Assembly: GCF_005502275.1 (NCBI RefSeq)
Contig: NZ_SWLZ01000001.1
Location: 372,001-436,000, forward strand
Length of the DNA stretch: 64,000 bases
Direction: 5' to 3'
Source of the DNA: Robertmurraya siralis
GTDB taxonomy: Bacteria > Bacillota > Bacilli > Bacillales > Cytobacillaceae
The notes under the pieces were generated by a model. The model worked only from the letters and a program-made list of their open reading frames with translations. It did not search any database and was not told the origin of the DNA. Positions within the stretch are counted from its first letter, which is position 1, and every line of letters begins with the position of its first letter. Below, in pieces: positions 8,654 to 16,425 of the stretch. A program made the translations under genes and the position numbers.

Positions 8654-9439
8654 TTGCAGCAACCGAAAATTGGTCTAGCGCTTGGTTCAGGTGGAGCAAG
8701 AGGGTTTGCTCATTTAGGTGTAATAAAAAAGCTGCTGGATGCAAAAATTCCGATTGATCTCATTGCTGGCAGCAGCATGGGGGCAATGGTCGCCTGTTTT
8801 TATGGTGCCGGCTCAGACATTGAACGTCTATATCATTTATCGCGCGTGTTTAAGAGAAAATATTATCTGGATTTCACACTGCCAAAAATGGGCTTCATCG
8901 CAGGAAATCGTGTGAAAGAGCTTATTCGAATTTTTACCCATGGGAAAAACCTTGAACAATTAGACATTCCTGTCCATGTTGTTGCGACTGATTTAATGAG
9001 CGGAGAGAAAGTGGTTTTTAAAAACGGGTCGATTGCTGATGCTGTTAGAGCTAGTATTTCAATTCCTGGAATTTTTGTTCCGGAAAAACTCGAAGGAAGA
9101 TTGTTGGTGGATGGAGGAGTAGTTGATAGGGTACCTGTTTCCGTTGTGAAAGAAATGGGAGCTGACATTATTATTGCCGTTGATGTTTCTCGTGTAAATC
9201 GGACAACGGAAATTACTTCTATCTATGATGTCATCATGCAGAGTATCGACATTTTGCAAATGGAGATTGTCGCAAATAGGGAAATCGCTTCTGATGTTAT
9301 GATTCAGCCTTCCCTTGAAATGTTTAGCTCAAGGGCATTTACAAACATAGATGAAATTATTCAAATTGGAGAAGAAGAAACGGAAAAATATATTGTAAAA
9401 ATTCGGCAACAGATCGAGGAGTGGAAGGAGCAGCACTAG
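8654..9439 (+). CDS. ylbK: patatin-like phospholipase YlbK (NTE family)
   Basis: A 261-residue patatin-type serine hydrolase of the RssA/NTE group. The three family motifs are present in order: the oxyanion GSGGARG at about residues 12-18, the nucleophile elbow GSSMG at about 40-44, and the Asp of the dyad in VDGG near residue 154. Such enzymes cleave acyl esters of membrane lipids; the substrate here is not known. It starts at TTG with an AAAGGAGGCG site. Its stop codon is followed immediately by the ATG of ylbL, so the two are translationally coupled. Confidence 0.9.
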   Translation: MQQPKIGLALGSGGARGFAHLGVIKKLLDAKIPIDLIAGSSMGAMVACFYGAGSDIERLYHLSRVFKRKYYLDFTLPKMGFIAGNRVKELIRIFTHGKNLEQLDIPVHVVATDLMSGEKVVFKNGSIADAVRASISIPGIFVPEKLEGRLLVDGGVVDRVPVSVVKEMGADIIIAVDVSRVNRTTEITSIYDVIMQSIDILQMEIVANREIASDVMIQPSLEMFSSRAFTNIDEIIQIGEEETEKYIVKIRQQIEEWKEQH

Positions 9440-10465
9440 ATGAACAAGAGGTTTTATTTTCGGTTTTTTTTCATTTTAGCGGCCTTATTTATGGTTATCG
9501 CCTCATTTATTTCATTGCCATATTACGTATCTAAACCGGGGATGGCCAAAGAGTTGAAACCGATCATTGAAGTTGAGAATGGCTTTGATGAACAGGGAAG
9601 CTTTATGTTGACGACCATTCGAATGGGAAAAGCAAATATTTATTCCTATTTGCTCGCCTCATTAAGTGATTATCAAGAGATTTATCCGTTGAATGCTGTC
9701 CGTGGTGAAGAAGAAACTGAAGAGGAGTACAATGTACGACAAATGCACCTAATGGCTAGTTCGAAGCAATCTGCAATAGAGGTTGCTTATAAGAAAGCAG
9801 AAATACCGATTGAGTATGAATATAAAGGTGTATATGTTTTAAATGTGGTGGACAATATGCCAGCTGCTGACAAATTGCAGCCAGGTGACCGTATTTTTAA
9901 AATAAATGGTCATGAGTTTACTTCATCAGAGGAATTTATTGAATTTGTTAGCAAACAAACAGCCGGAACTGAAATTACGCTCACCTATTTGCGAAGAGGA
10001 GAAGAGGAGAGCACGACGATTCAAGTACAGCCATTTCCTGATGATGCAACCCGTGTTGGTGTTGGGATTGGACTTGTGGATGATAAAGAGTTACACGTGA
10101 ATCCAAATGTTGAAATCAAAACGGACGATATAGGAGGACCCTCTGCTGGTTTTATGTTTTCTCTTGAAATTTATAACCAGCTGATTGAAGAAGACTTGAC
10201 GAAAGGTTATGCAATTGCTGGTACAGGCACGATTTCTGCTGATGGAAAGGTTGGTAGAATTGGCGGAATTGAACAGAAAATTGTTGCAGCCGATAAAGCT
10301 GGGGCTGAGATCTTTTTCGCTCCTAACGAACAGGGGGCAAAGGATTCAAATTATAACGCAGCCATTAAAACGGCAAAAGATATTAATACGAAAATGAAAA
10401 TAGTTCCAATTGATACATTTGATGAGGCGATTGATTATTTGAAAGAGCTGCAACCAAAGAAATAG
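9440..10465 (+). CDS. ylbL: membrane-anchored PDZ and Lon-type serine protease YlbL
   Basis: A 341-residue protein with an N-terminal membrane anchor (about residues 8-28), a PDZ domain (about 110-200) and a Lon-like S16 protease domain (about 210-335). The Ser-Lys dyad is visible: Ser in GGPSAGFMFSL and Lys in GGIEQKIVAADKAG. The protease faces outside the membrane. The relative SepM in streptococci trims a competence peptide; in B. subtilis YlbL is linked to clearing a division inhibitor. Its ATG abuts the ylbK stop, with GGAAGGAG inside the ylbK end. Confidence 0.9.
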   Translation: MNKRFYFRFFFILAALFMVIASFISLPYYVSKPGMAKELKPIIEVENGFDEQGSFMLTTIRMGKANIYSYLLASLSDYQEIYPLNAVRGEEETEEEYNVRQMHLMASSKQSAIEVAYKKAEIPIEYEYKGVYVLNVVDNMPAADKLQPGDRIFKINGHEFTSSEEFIEFVSKQTAGTEITLTYLRRGEEESTTIQVQPFPDDATRVGVGIGLVDDKELHVNPNVEIKTDDIGGPSAGFMFSLEIYNQLIEEDLTKGYAIAGTGTISADGKVGRIGGIEQKIVAADKAGAEIFFAPNEQGAKDSNYNAAIKTAKDINTKMKIVPIDTFDEAIDYLKELQPKK

Positions 10466-10469
10466 GGGG

Positions 10470-10512
10470 CTTCCAAAAAGGCCGTTAAAGTGGCTTTTTG
10501 GAGGTCTTTTTT
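10470..10512 (+). terminator. intrinsic terminator after ylbKL
   Basis: A roughly 11-bp stem with a one-base bulge (TCCAAAAAGGCC against GGCTTTTTGGA), an 8-base loop and a T run. Confidence 0.8.
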
Positions 10513-10640
10513 AAAAAATGCTTATATGTCGGTGGTTTACAACAACAATATTGCTTAGCAAAGCCACTAAAGGTTTCGAGAATGGCCTCATGCTTTGTTT
10601 ATAAGAACAATGCATGCTTCAAAAAATAAGGAGAAAAAAC

Positions 10641-11219
10641 ATGAAATCATTACCTAATATTCTGTCTTATTTGCGTATCATTTTATCTGTTACGTTATTA
10701 TTTTTATGTCAATCTTCTTTCCTTTTCTTCGTTGTCTATTTATTATGCGGATTGAGCGATGTCGTCGATGGATATTTGGCAAGACTGTTAAATGCTGAAA
10801 CTATTCTTGGTAGCAAACTAGATAGTTTAGGGGATTTCGTGTTTTACATTGTCTGGGTTTTCGTTATGGTTCGAATGGCGAGCAATGAAATCATGTTCCA
10901 GTTAGGGTTATGTTTCATGACGATCTTAATTATGAGGTTGGGAAACTTATTAGTGACAAAAATGAAATTCAGACAATGGAGTATTATCCATACGTTCGGC
11001 AATAAAGGGACAGGTGTTTTCCTGTTTCTATTCTTACCAGCTGTGATTATACTCGGTAATATATCGAGTTGGACTATTTTTATCCTTTTTGCTGTTGCGA
11101 TGTTAGCAACTGTTGAAGAGACTATCCTACTATGGAGATTAACTGCTTATAATCCGAATATAAAAAGCTTGCTATTCTGGAAAGATAATGTCGATTACAG
11201 TAATGAAAATCACCTGTAA
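10641..11219 (+). CDS. CDP-alcohol phosphatidyltransferase family protein
   Basis: A 192-residue integral membrane enzyme with about five or six membrane segments. It has the complete family signature DG-x2-AR-x8-G-x3-D-x3-D as DVVDGYLARLL..., at about residues 39-65, which binds metal and the CDP-alcohol. Members make phospholipids such as phosphatidylglycerol phosphate or phosphatidylserine; the acceptor alcohol cannot be read from sequence, and it is more divergent than PgsA or PssA, so I give no gene name. I chose the ATG at 10641, which has an AAGGAG site seven bases away. It is a single gene inserted between ylbL and tmcAL, not present there in B. subtilis. Confidence 0.85.
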   Translation: MKSLPNILSYLRIILSVTLLFLCQSSFLFFVVYLLCGLSDVVDGYLARLLNAETILGSKLDSLGDFVFYIVWVFVMVRMASNEIMFQLGLCFMTILIMRLGNLLVTKMKFRQWSIIHTFGNKGTGVFLFLFLPAVIILGNISSWTIFILFAVAMLATVEETILLWRLTAYNPNIKSLLFWKDNVDYSNENHL

Positions 11220-11230
11220 TCGACACTTTT
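11189..11230 (+). terminator. terminator overlapping the end of the phosphatidyltransferase gene
   Basis: A perfect 12-bp stem (TGTCGATTACAG at 11189-11200 and its complement at 11214-11225) with a 13-base loop and a short T run. Its left arm codes for residues near the end of the upstream protein, so sequence here serves both coding and termination. Confidence 0.7.
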
Positions 11231-11279
11231 CCCTTCTCATAACAGCAAAATAAGGGAACCCTCTGAAGGTTTGTCCTTT

Positions 11280-12497
11280 TTAATTTGTCATATAAAAAGG
11301 AGGCTGTTTATATTCCATCTGCAGAAGCTCTTGTGTCATTTCCTCCTTTGCTCCCAAGGCGTAAACTCTAGAAGCGCGTATATCAAGTTTGATATCATCG
11401 CCATGATACGAAGACAATTTTGAGACCAATGGAATAGAAGCGTGTTTTTTCCACTGATTTAAATATTTTCTTCCGTTATCGTTCATACCTAGTAATCGAA
11501 TGTAGTTTGCTTCCTTCATTATCTCATTCATCTCGTCGAAGGTGGTATTGGTTAATATATGTGTGCACATCCGTTGAAGTCTTGTCCAAGTATAACGCTT
11601 TGTTTTAACGATACTCATAAAATCTTTAAATGAATTTGCAGCTAATGCTGCTTCAATGACCCGATTTTCCAATCCTTCCTCCACTTCGTATATGTTGCGT
11701 AATTCTGTTCCAGAAGCATGGAGCAATCTATACTTTAAAAAAGGCCAATAGTTCTCCCAACGTTGAAACTGTTTGTACGTCCTGTAATAATCGTCTAGGA
11801 TAGCGGCGGTTGTGTTTGGAATGTAGCTGTTGATTTCACTTAAGCTGCCGCCAGTTGTAAATAATGACTTACGAATGCTTGTTGCACTAGCAATCGTTTC
11901 GGATGAAAAACGTTCATCATGATAGCCTGCTTTTGTCCTCGGTATCGTTATAGGGCGCATATTGATTCCTAAGTCATTGATTGCTTTAACATATTGGAAT
12001 CCTAAAATATTGTTTGGTTTTGATAGATCAATTATTTTTTCACTCGGGTCTAGCTCAAGAAAAGCAGAAGATGTTGCGGAAGGGTAGCTCATACCCTGAG
12101 CCATATTCAATTTAATTCTTTCTTCATATTTCTCTTTATTGTTTTTTAAAAACTGTAAAGTGTGATAAAAATGCTCGATTTCTCCAGATTCACTTCCGAA
12201 GCAAAGTATGCTGGCACCAATTTGACTTAACAAAGAAACGGCTCCAAAAGCGAAGGTATCTGCTTTTTGGGTGGCAAATTGATAGGGAAGTTCAATAACA
12301 ATATCGACACCAGCGGATAAAGCCATTTTTGCCCGCTGCCATTTTGGTAAGAGGGCAGGTTCTCCCCTTTGTAAAAATTGTCCACTCATTACCGCTATGA
12401 CAATATCTGCATCGCTTATTTGTCGTGATTGTTGTAAATGGTAAGCATGTCCATTATGAAAAGGGTTGTATTCTACTACAATACCAACTGCTTTCAT
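11280..12497 (-). CDS. tmcAL: tRNA(Met) cytidine acetate ligase (YlbM)
   Basis: A 405-residue enzyme that activates acetate with ATP and acetylates the wobble cytidine (C34) of elongator tRNA-Met. It has the nucleotidylyltransferase fold at the N terminus, with GIVVEYNPFHNGHAYHL holding the HxGH motif at about residues 15-18, then SGEIEHFY and the SATSIRKSL motif near residue 206. Length equals the family norm. The ATG has an AAGGGAGCG site. It points against the phosphatidyltransferase gene and away from yceD. Confidence 0.93.
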   Translation of the reverse strand: MKAVGIVVEYNPFHNGHAYHLQQSRQISDADIVIAVMSGQFLQRGEPALLPKWQRAKMALSAGVDIVIELPYQFATQKADTFAFGAVSLLSQIGASILCFGSESGEIEHFYHTLQFLKNNKEKYEERIKLNMAQGMSYPSATSSAFLELDPSEKIIDLSKPNNILGFQYVKAINDLGINMRPITIPRTKAGYHDERFSSETIASATSIRKSLFTTGGSLSEINSYIPNTTAAILDDYYRTYKQFQRWENYWPFLKYRLLHASGTELRNIYEVEEGLENRVIEAALAANSFKDFMSIVKTKRYTWTRLQRMCTHILTNTTFDEMNEIMKEANYIRLLGMNDNGRKYLNQWKKHASIPLVSKLSSYHGDDIKLDIRASRVYALGAKEEMTQELLQMEYKQPPFYMTN

Positions 12498-12532
12498 TTT
12501 TTCGCTCCCTTAAAAATATCGTTTTAAAAATA

Positions 12533-12671
12533 GGCTTTGTTAAATAGAATTTTTGTTAAAATGTTTTTGGGCCCATTTCATGTGGAACCATGGTTTCACA
12601 CGTCTTTCAGTTATGCTGAAAGGTCCAGCGAGAAAATGAGCCAAGAATCAACACCGATATACAATAAAGCC
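12533..12671. repeat. MITE-like element, copy 1
   Basis: A 139-bp non-coding element with imperfect terminal inverted repeats: it begins GGCTTTGTTAAAT and ends in the complement of GGCTTTATTGTAT. A second, more degraded copy lies at 57055-57159 and shares both ends and the pieces next to them (ATTTTTGT near the left; AATCAA and CGA.ATA near the right). It contains an internal palindrome around CCATGG. No clear target duplication is seen. It occupies the 560-base gap between tmcAL and yceD. Confidence 0.55.
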
Positions 12672-12686
12672 AAATTTAAAAGGATG

Positions 12687-12902
12687 TTTTTTAATGAATG
12701 ACCCAATTTTTATATGTCCGGAATAGTCTGTGATAATATTTACGGAAAAATAAACTGAGCTCATTCGCTCTAGCCAAATATAGTTGAAATTCATATCCGA
12801 AACTTACCATATAGGCACAATGGCCAAGTGCTAATTTGACTTTATTTATGTTATCCTTTTATTGTTATTGTACTAATTTTCAAAGAATGGGTCATTAAAA
12901 AA
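12687..12902. repeat. widely spaced inverted repeat in the tmcAL-yceD gap
   Basis: TTTTTTAATGAATGACCCA at 12686-12704 and its near complement at 12885-12902 flank about 180 bases of AT-rich DNA. One arm has an extra ATGA. No gene or clear element lies between them. It may be the edges of another small decayed element. Confidence 0.35.
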
Positions 12903-13005
12903 GAACGAAGCGTCAAAATATTTGATTATGTCCATAATAATAGCAGATGTGTAAATTTGTATGCTATCGTTGTTTGAGGACACTTTAGACTGTAAAGAAA
13001 AAATA

Positions 13006-13034
13006 TTGACAAATAATTATAGGAAAGCTATAAT
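13006..13034 (+). promoter_or_regulatory. sigma-A promoter of yceD-rpmF
   Basis: TTGACA (13006-13011), a 17-base spacer and TATAAT (13029-13034): both boxes are perfect consensus, 28 bases upstream of the yceD ATG. Confidence 0.9.
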
Positions 13035-13061
13035 AACCTTTGTTGCCTTGGGGTGATTCTT

Positions 13062-13586
13062 ATGAAATGGACATTAAGTCAGTTACAAAAACATCGAAGC
13101 AAGGAATTCCCAATTGATGAGATGGTAAACCTTGATGAGATAAAAAAAATCGATCAAACGATACGCTCGGTTTCACCAATGCATATCACTGGTCGAGCAG
13201 ATATTGACTCATCTAAAGTTTCTTTTCACCTTAAGATTAGAGGACATTTAGTCTTACCTTGTTCTCGTACTTTAGTTGACGTGAATTATCCGATCGATGT
13301 AGAAACAACTGAAACCTTCCTTTTAAAAGGTTTAGATTATGAAACCGATGAGGAAGTTCATCAAGTAAAAGGGGATGTTATCGACCTAAAGCCGGTCTTG
13401 CAGGAAATCCTTTTGCTTGAAGTACCTATACAAGTTTTCTGTGACGAAGGGTCAAGCGAAGAAGGAGCTCCACAATCTGGAAAAGATTGGGAGGTTATTC
13501 ATGAGCAGAAGAAGGATAAAATTGATCCACGCTTGGCAGGACTTGCAAAATTATTTGATCAAAATGATCCTTCTTCCAATTCATAA
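13062..13586 (+). CDS. yceD: YceD/DUF177 family protein (YlbN)
   Basis: A 174-residue DUF177 protein. In bacteria and plastids this family is needed for 23S rRNA accumulation, and its gene is nearly always directly before rpmF, as here. Seen features are the GRADIDSSKVSFHLKIRGHLVLPCSRTL core at about residues 46-72, where the Cys is typical, and the acidic, strand-rich second half. I chose the ATG at 13062; a GTG at 13053 lies within the GGGGTGATT ribosome site. It is co-transcribed with rpmF from a consensus promoter. Confidence 0.9.
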   Translation: MKWTLSQLQKHRSKEFPIDEMVNLDEIKKIDQTIRSVSPMHITGRADIDSSKVSFHLKIRGHLVLPCSRTLVDVNYPIDVETTETFLLKGLDYETDEEVHQVKGDVIDLKPVLQEILLLEVPIQVFCDEGSSEEGAPQSGKDWEVIHEQKKDKIDPRLAGLAKLFDQNDPSSNS

Positions 13587-13671
13587 TGAATGAAGAAGAC
13601 AAGAAACTGTTGAAAGTTTAGCTAGTCTAGCTTTCATGACTTTCTTAATACTCTTTAAGGAGGTGGGAATA

Positions 13672-13845
13672 ATGGCTGTACCTTTTAGAAGAACTTCTAA
13701 AACTGCGAAGAGAAAACGTCGTACTCATTTTAAACTACAGGTACCAGGTATGGTAGAATGCCCAAACTGTGGTGAGATGAAGCTTGCTCACCGTGTATGT
13801 AAAGCTTGTGGAACATACAAAGGAAAAGAAGTTGTAAACGACTAA
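13672..13845 (+). CDS. rpmF: 50S ribosomal protein L32
   Basis: A 57-residue protein with the L32 start [19 protein letters not shown] and a four-Cys zinc ribbon (CPNC...CKAC), so this is the zinc-binding form of L32. Length and start are exactly as in the family; the AAGGAGGTGG site is ideal. It follows yceD by 85 bases and is closed by a terminator. No zinc-free second copy is seen in this window. Confidence 0.97.
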   Translation: MAVPFRRTSKTAKRKRRTHFKLQVPGMVECPNCGEMKLAHRVCKACGTYKGKEVVND

Positions 13846-13861
13846 TACTTCAATATGAGAT

Positions 13862-13896
13862 AAAAAGCACAGGACGAATTCGTTCCTGTGCTTTTG
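13862..13896 (+). terminator. intrinsic terminator after rpmF
   Basis: A stem of about 12 bp (AAAGCACAGGA against TCCTGTGCTTT), a loop containing GAATTC, and a T run. Confidence 0.85.
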
Positions 13897-13998
13897 TCGT
13901 TCTTGAGGCTCTTAATAGAAAAGCTAGTCTTAACCACCTAGCTCTCTTGTTTTTTTGGGTGATTAGAAGTTTAATGAAAGAAGAGAGGGTGGTTGTAT

Positions 13999-14772
13999 AT
14001 GTCGAAATCATATGATATTTGCATGCGGAATGATGGTATCCTTGTCTTTACAATTACTAGACCGGACAAGAGAAACGCCGTTAATTTTGAAGTAATGGCT
14101 GGACTTAATGAGGCTATACAATTAGCAAATGAAACGAAGGTCAAGGCATTTGTCATTACTGGTGAGGGTGAAGAAGCTTTTTGTTCCGGTGGAGATTTAG
14201 GTAAATTCCATCAATTAAAAACAGAAGAACAAGCCTATCAAATGCTGATTAAAATGGGAGAATTATTGTATCAATTGGCGATGCTCTCAAAACCTACCGT
14301 AGCTCTGATAAACGGGATCGCTATTGGTGGTGGCTGTGAAATTGCTGCTGCCTGCGATATCCGGATTGCCCGAAAAGGGATTAAAGCCGGTTTTGTTCAG
14401 GGAAAATTAGCGATTACAACAGGTTGGGGTGGCGGAACAATTTTATTAGAAAGGGTACAGCATTCAGCAGCGATGAAAATGTTATTAGAAGCAAAAATAT
14501 ACTCGTTCCAGCAATTAATTGAATTGGGATTTGTCCAATACATATATGAAGGCGATCGTTGGGAAGGACTACGAAATAATCTAGATTTTATTTTCTCTCT
14601 GGAGGATACGGTTTTAACTGCTTATAAAATGATGTTCGTTCGAAAGATGAGATTGCTTGATTTAAAGGAACGGATAGAAAGTGAAATTCGCCAATGCGCA
14701 CTACTATGGGAAAAGGACGCCCATCACAAGCAAGTTGACAAGTTTTTAAATAAAAAAATGACTGATCAATAA
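13999..14772 (+). CDS. enoyl-CoA hydratase/isomerase (crotonase) family protein
   Basis: A 257-residue crotonase-fold enzyme acting on an acyl-CoA. The CoA and oxyanion-hole segments are clear: FCSGGDLGKF at about residues 57-66 and INGIAIGGGCEIAAACDIRIA at about 104-124. Where true hydratases have a catalytic Glu (GxPE), this protein reads FVQGKLAITTGWGGGT, a GWGG pattern more like crotonase-type decarboxylases or isomerases, so the reaction is open. I chose the ATG at 13999, which has a GAGGGTGG site. It is a single gene between rpmF and rsfA and is not in the B. subtilis order. Confidence 0.85.
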   Translation: MSKSYDICMRNDGILVFTITRPDKRNAVNFEVMAGLNEAIQLANETKVKAFVITGEGEEAFCSGGDLGKFHQLKTEEQAYQMLIKMGELLYQLAMLSKPTVALINGIAIGGGCEIAAACDIRIARKGIKAGFVQGKLAITTGWGGGTILLERVQHSAAMKMLLEAKIYSFQQLIELGFVQYIYEGDRWEGLRNNLDFIFSLEDTVLTAYKMMFVRKMRLLDLKERIESEIRQCALLWEKDAHHKQVDKFLNKKMTDQ

Positions 14773-14859
14773 TCTCAATAGAAATCGGGAAGATCAGTCT
14801 ATCTCTTCTAGTAGTTGCATATGTATGAATAAAACGAAAACACTAGGAGGGATTGACAT

Positions 14860-15465
14860 ATGCCCACGAATCGCCAAGATGCTTGGTCAAATGATGAGGA
14901 TTTGCTACTTGCTGAAGTAGTTTTAAGGCATATACGCGAAGGAGGAACTCAGCTTCAAGCGTTTGAAGAGGTAGGAAAGCAACTTTCAAGAACAGCAGCC
15001 GCTTGTGGTTTTCGCTGGAATTCTTATGTGCGTAAACAATATAAATCAGGGATAGAATTAGCAAAAAAGCAACGAAAAGAACTAAGAAAACAAACTCAAT
15101 CTTCAGTTGAATCACGAGAAATTGAGGGAGAACAACCTACAGAAGCATTCCAGCATGTTGATAAACCGAAGATAAGCTTTGAGGATTTAGTCAATACGTT
15201 AAAGATCCTCTACCAAGAATTTGAACAATCAAGCGAAGCTGAGGAGAAGCTTCAAGAATTAGAAAAAAGGATTGCTTATTTAACCGCAGAAAATGAGAAT
15301 TTGAAGAAAGAATTGCAAACGATCGAGCAGGATTATAAGGCTCTTATAGAAATTATGGAAAGGGCAAGAAAAATGGTGGTCCTTCAAGAAGAGGATCGCC
15401 AACAAAAAGTGAAATTTCAAATGGATAAAAACGGAAATCTTGAAAGGGTAGAAAATAAAGGCTAG
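14860..15465 (+). CDS. rsfA: RsfA-family prespore transcription regulator (YlbO)
   Basis: A 201-residue regulator. Residues 5-60 form a Myb/SANT-like DNA-binding domain ([20 protein letters not shown] ... [18 protein letters not shown]); residues 125-185 are a coiled coil that probably dimerises it. In B. subtilis RsfA is made in the forespore and tunes sigma-F-dependent genes. The ATG has an AGGAGGG site nine bases away and the start agrees with the family. A sigma-F-like element ends right at that ribosome site (see findings). It is closed by a terminator shared with the converging ylbP. Confidence 0.93.
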   Translation: MPTNRQDAWSNDEDLLLAEVVLRHIREGGTQLQAFEEVGKQLSRTAAACGFRWNSYVRKQYKSGIELAKKQRKELRKQTQSSVESREIEGEQPTEAFQHVDKPKISFEDLVNTLKILYQEFEQSSEAEEKLQELEKRIAYLTAENENLKKELQTIEQDYKALIEIMERARKMVVLQEEDRQQKVKFQMDKNGNLERVENKG

Positions 15466-15474
15466 CTTATGAAG

Positions 15475-15512
15475 ACAAAAAAAGGCGAATCATTGATTCG
15501 CTTCTTTTTTGT
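15475..15512 (+). terminator. bidirectional terminator between rsfA and ylbP
   Basis: A perfect 7-bp stem GCGAATC / GATTCGC with a 3-base loop, an A run on the left and a T run on the right, so it can serve both converging genes. Confidence 0.8.
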
Positions 15513-15517
15513 CAAGG

Positions 15518-15991
15518 CTAAAATTCCTTTTGTGTATAATTTTCCGGGAACCAAAAAAGCGGATTCTCTCCACGATCTCTTGCCATATCGTAGGTTACAG
15601 ACTCAAACCCCATCTTTTCCCAAAATTCTTTTGACTTCATTCTAGCATTCGTTTTGATTGGTAAACTTAATTTTTTAGCAAATTCAACAAGAGCCTTTCC
15701 GTAGCCCTTTCCTTGGTAATCAGGTAATACTTCGAGTTTCCAAAGTTCTAAATAATCATGCGGTGGTTCAAAGTATTGATTAAATTTGGCATCTACTTTA
15801 TATAGACTCATCCGAGCCACTAACAGATCCCCAAAGTAAATCCCGTAAAATGGAGATTCACTGTCATTGTCAATAATGTTTGCTTGCAAGTCTTCAAGCA
15901 TGGATAGTTCCTGTAAACCATATTCTTTAAAGCGTTTAAATTCCTCTAATGTTTTGTAATTAACTTTTAATTTCTCTACTTTATAATCCAT
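15518..15991 (-). CDS. ylbP: GNAT-family N-acetyltransferase YlbP
   Basis: A 157-residue GNAT-fold protein. Acetyl-CoA binding motif A is seen as LEVLPDYQGKGYGKALVEFAK at about residues 94-114 (the QGKGYG loop), after the strand LWKLEVLP. The substrate is unknown. The ATG has a GGGGGGAGC site. It matches B. subtilis YlbP in position and in its opening MDYKVEKLKVNYK. It is a single gene facing rsfA. Confidence 0.9.
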   Translation of the reverse strand: MDYKVEKLKVNYKTLEEFKRFKEYGLQELSMLEDLQANIIDNDSESPFYGIYFGDLLVARMSLYKVDAKFNQYFEPPHDYLELWKLEVLPDYQGKGYGKALVEFAKKLSLPIKTNARMKSKEFWEKMGFESVTYDMARDRGENPLFWFPENYTQKEF

Positions 15992-16187
15992 ATTGCTCCC
16001 CCCAGTCCAACTTTAATCATGAATAACTTAGAAGTCTCATATATTTAATGTGAAGAATGATACTTACTCCACTTCATTATATAACAAAAAGACGGAAAAT
16101 ACTCACAAAAAGACGTAAGCGATTACAGAGTTTTATTGATATGAGCGGCAAAAGAGCTGTGAGAAAAAGGAAAAGGATGGGGTTGAA

Positions 16188-16400
16188 ATGAAAATAATTA
16201 CATCGACAATTGCAGGAATTGTTTCTGATGTACTGGTCGAAAAGGCAGATGCAGTAAAAAAAGGACAAGAGGTCGTCATAATTGAATCCATGAAAATGCA
16301 CATTCCAATTGAAAGCGAAGGGGAAGGAATCGTAAGTGAAGTGAAGGTGGACAAAGGCGATTTTATAAACGATGGTGATGTTCTGCTTGTATTAGAGTAA
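16188..16400 (+). CDS. biotin carboxyl carrier domain protein
   Basis: A 70-residue protein consisting only of a biotinyl/lipoyl attachment domain. The biotinylated Lys lies in ESMKM at about residue 41, between the mirrored sheets; EGIVSEVKVDKGDFINDGDVL is the second half. Such mini-carriers work with separate carboxylase and carboxyltransferase subunits of acyl-CoA carboxylases. The next gene, 25 bases on, is the carboxyltransferase, so they form one operon. It resembles YngHB of B. subtilis. The biotin carboxylase partner is not in the window. Confidence 0.9.
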   Translation: MKIITSTIAGIVSDVLVEKADAVKKGQEVVIIESMKMHIPIESEGEGIVSEVKVDKGDFINDGDVLLVLE

Positions 16401-16425
16401 GTTACTAAAATCTTTGGAGGGGAAT

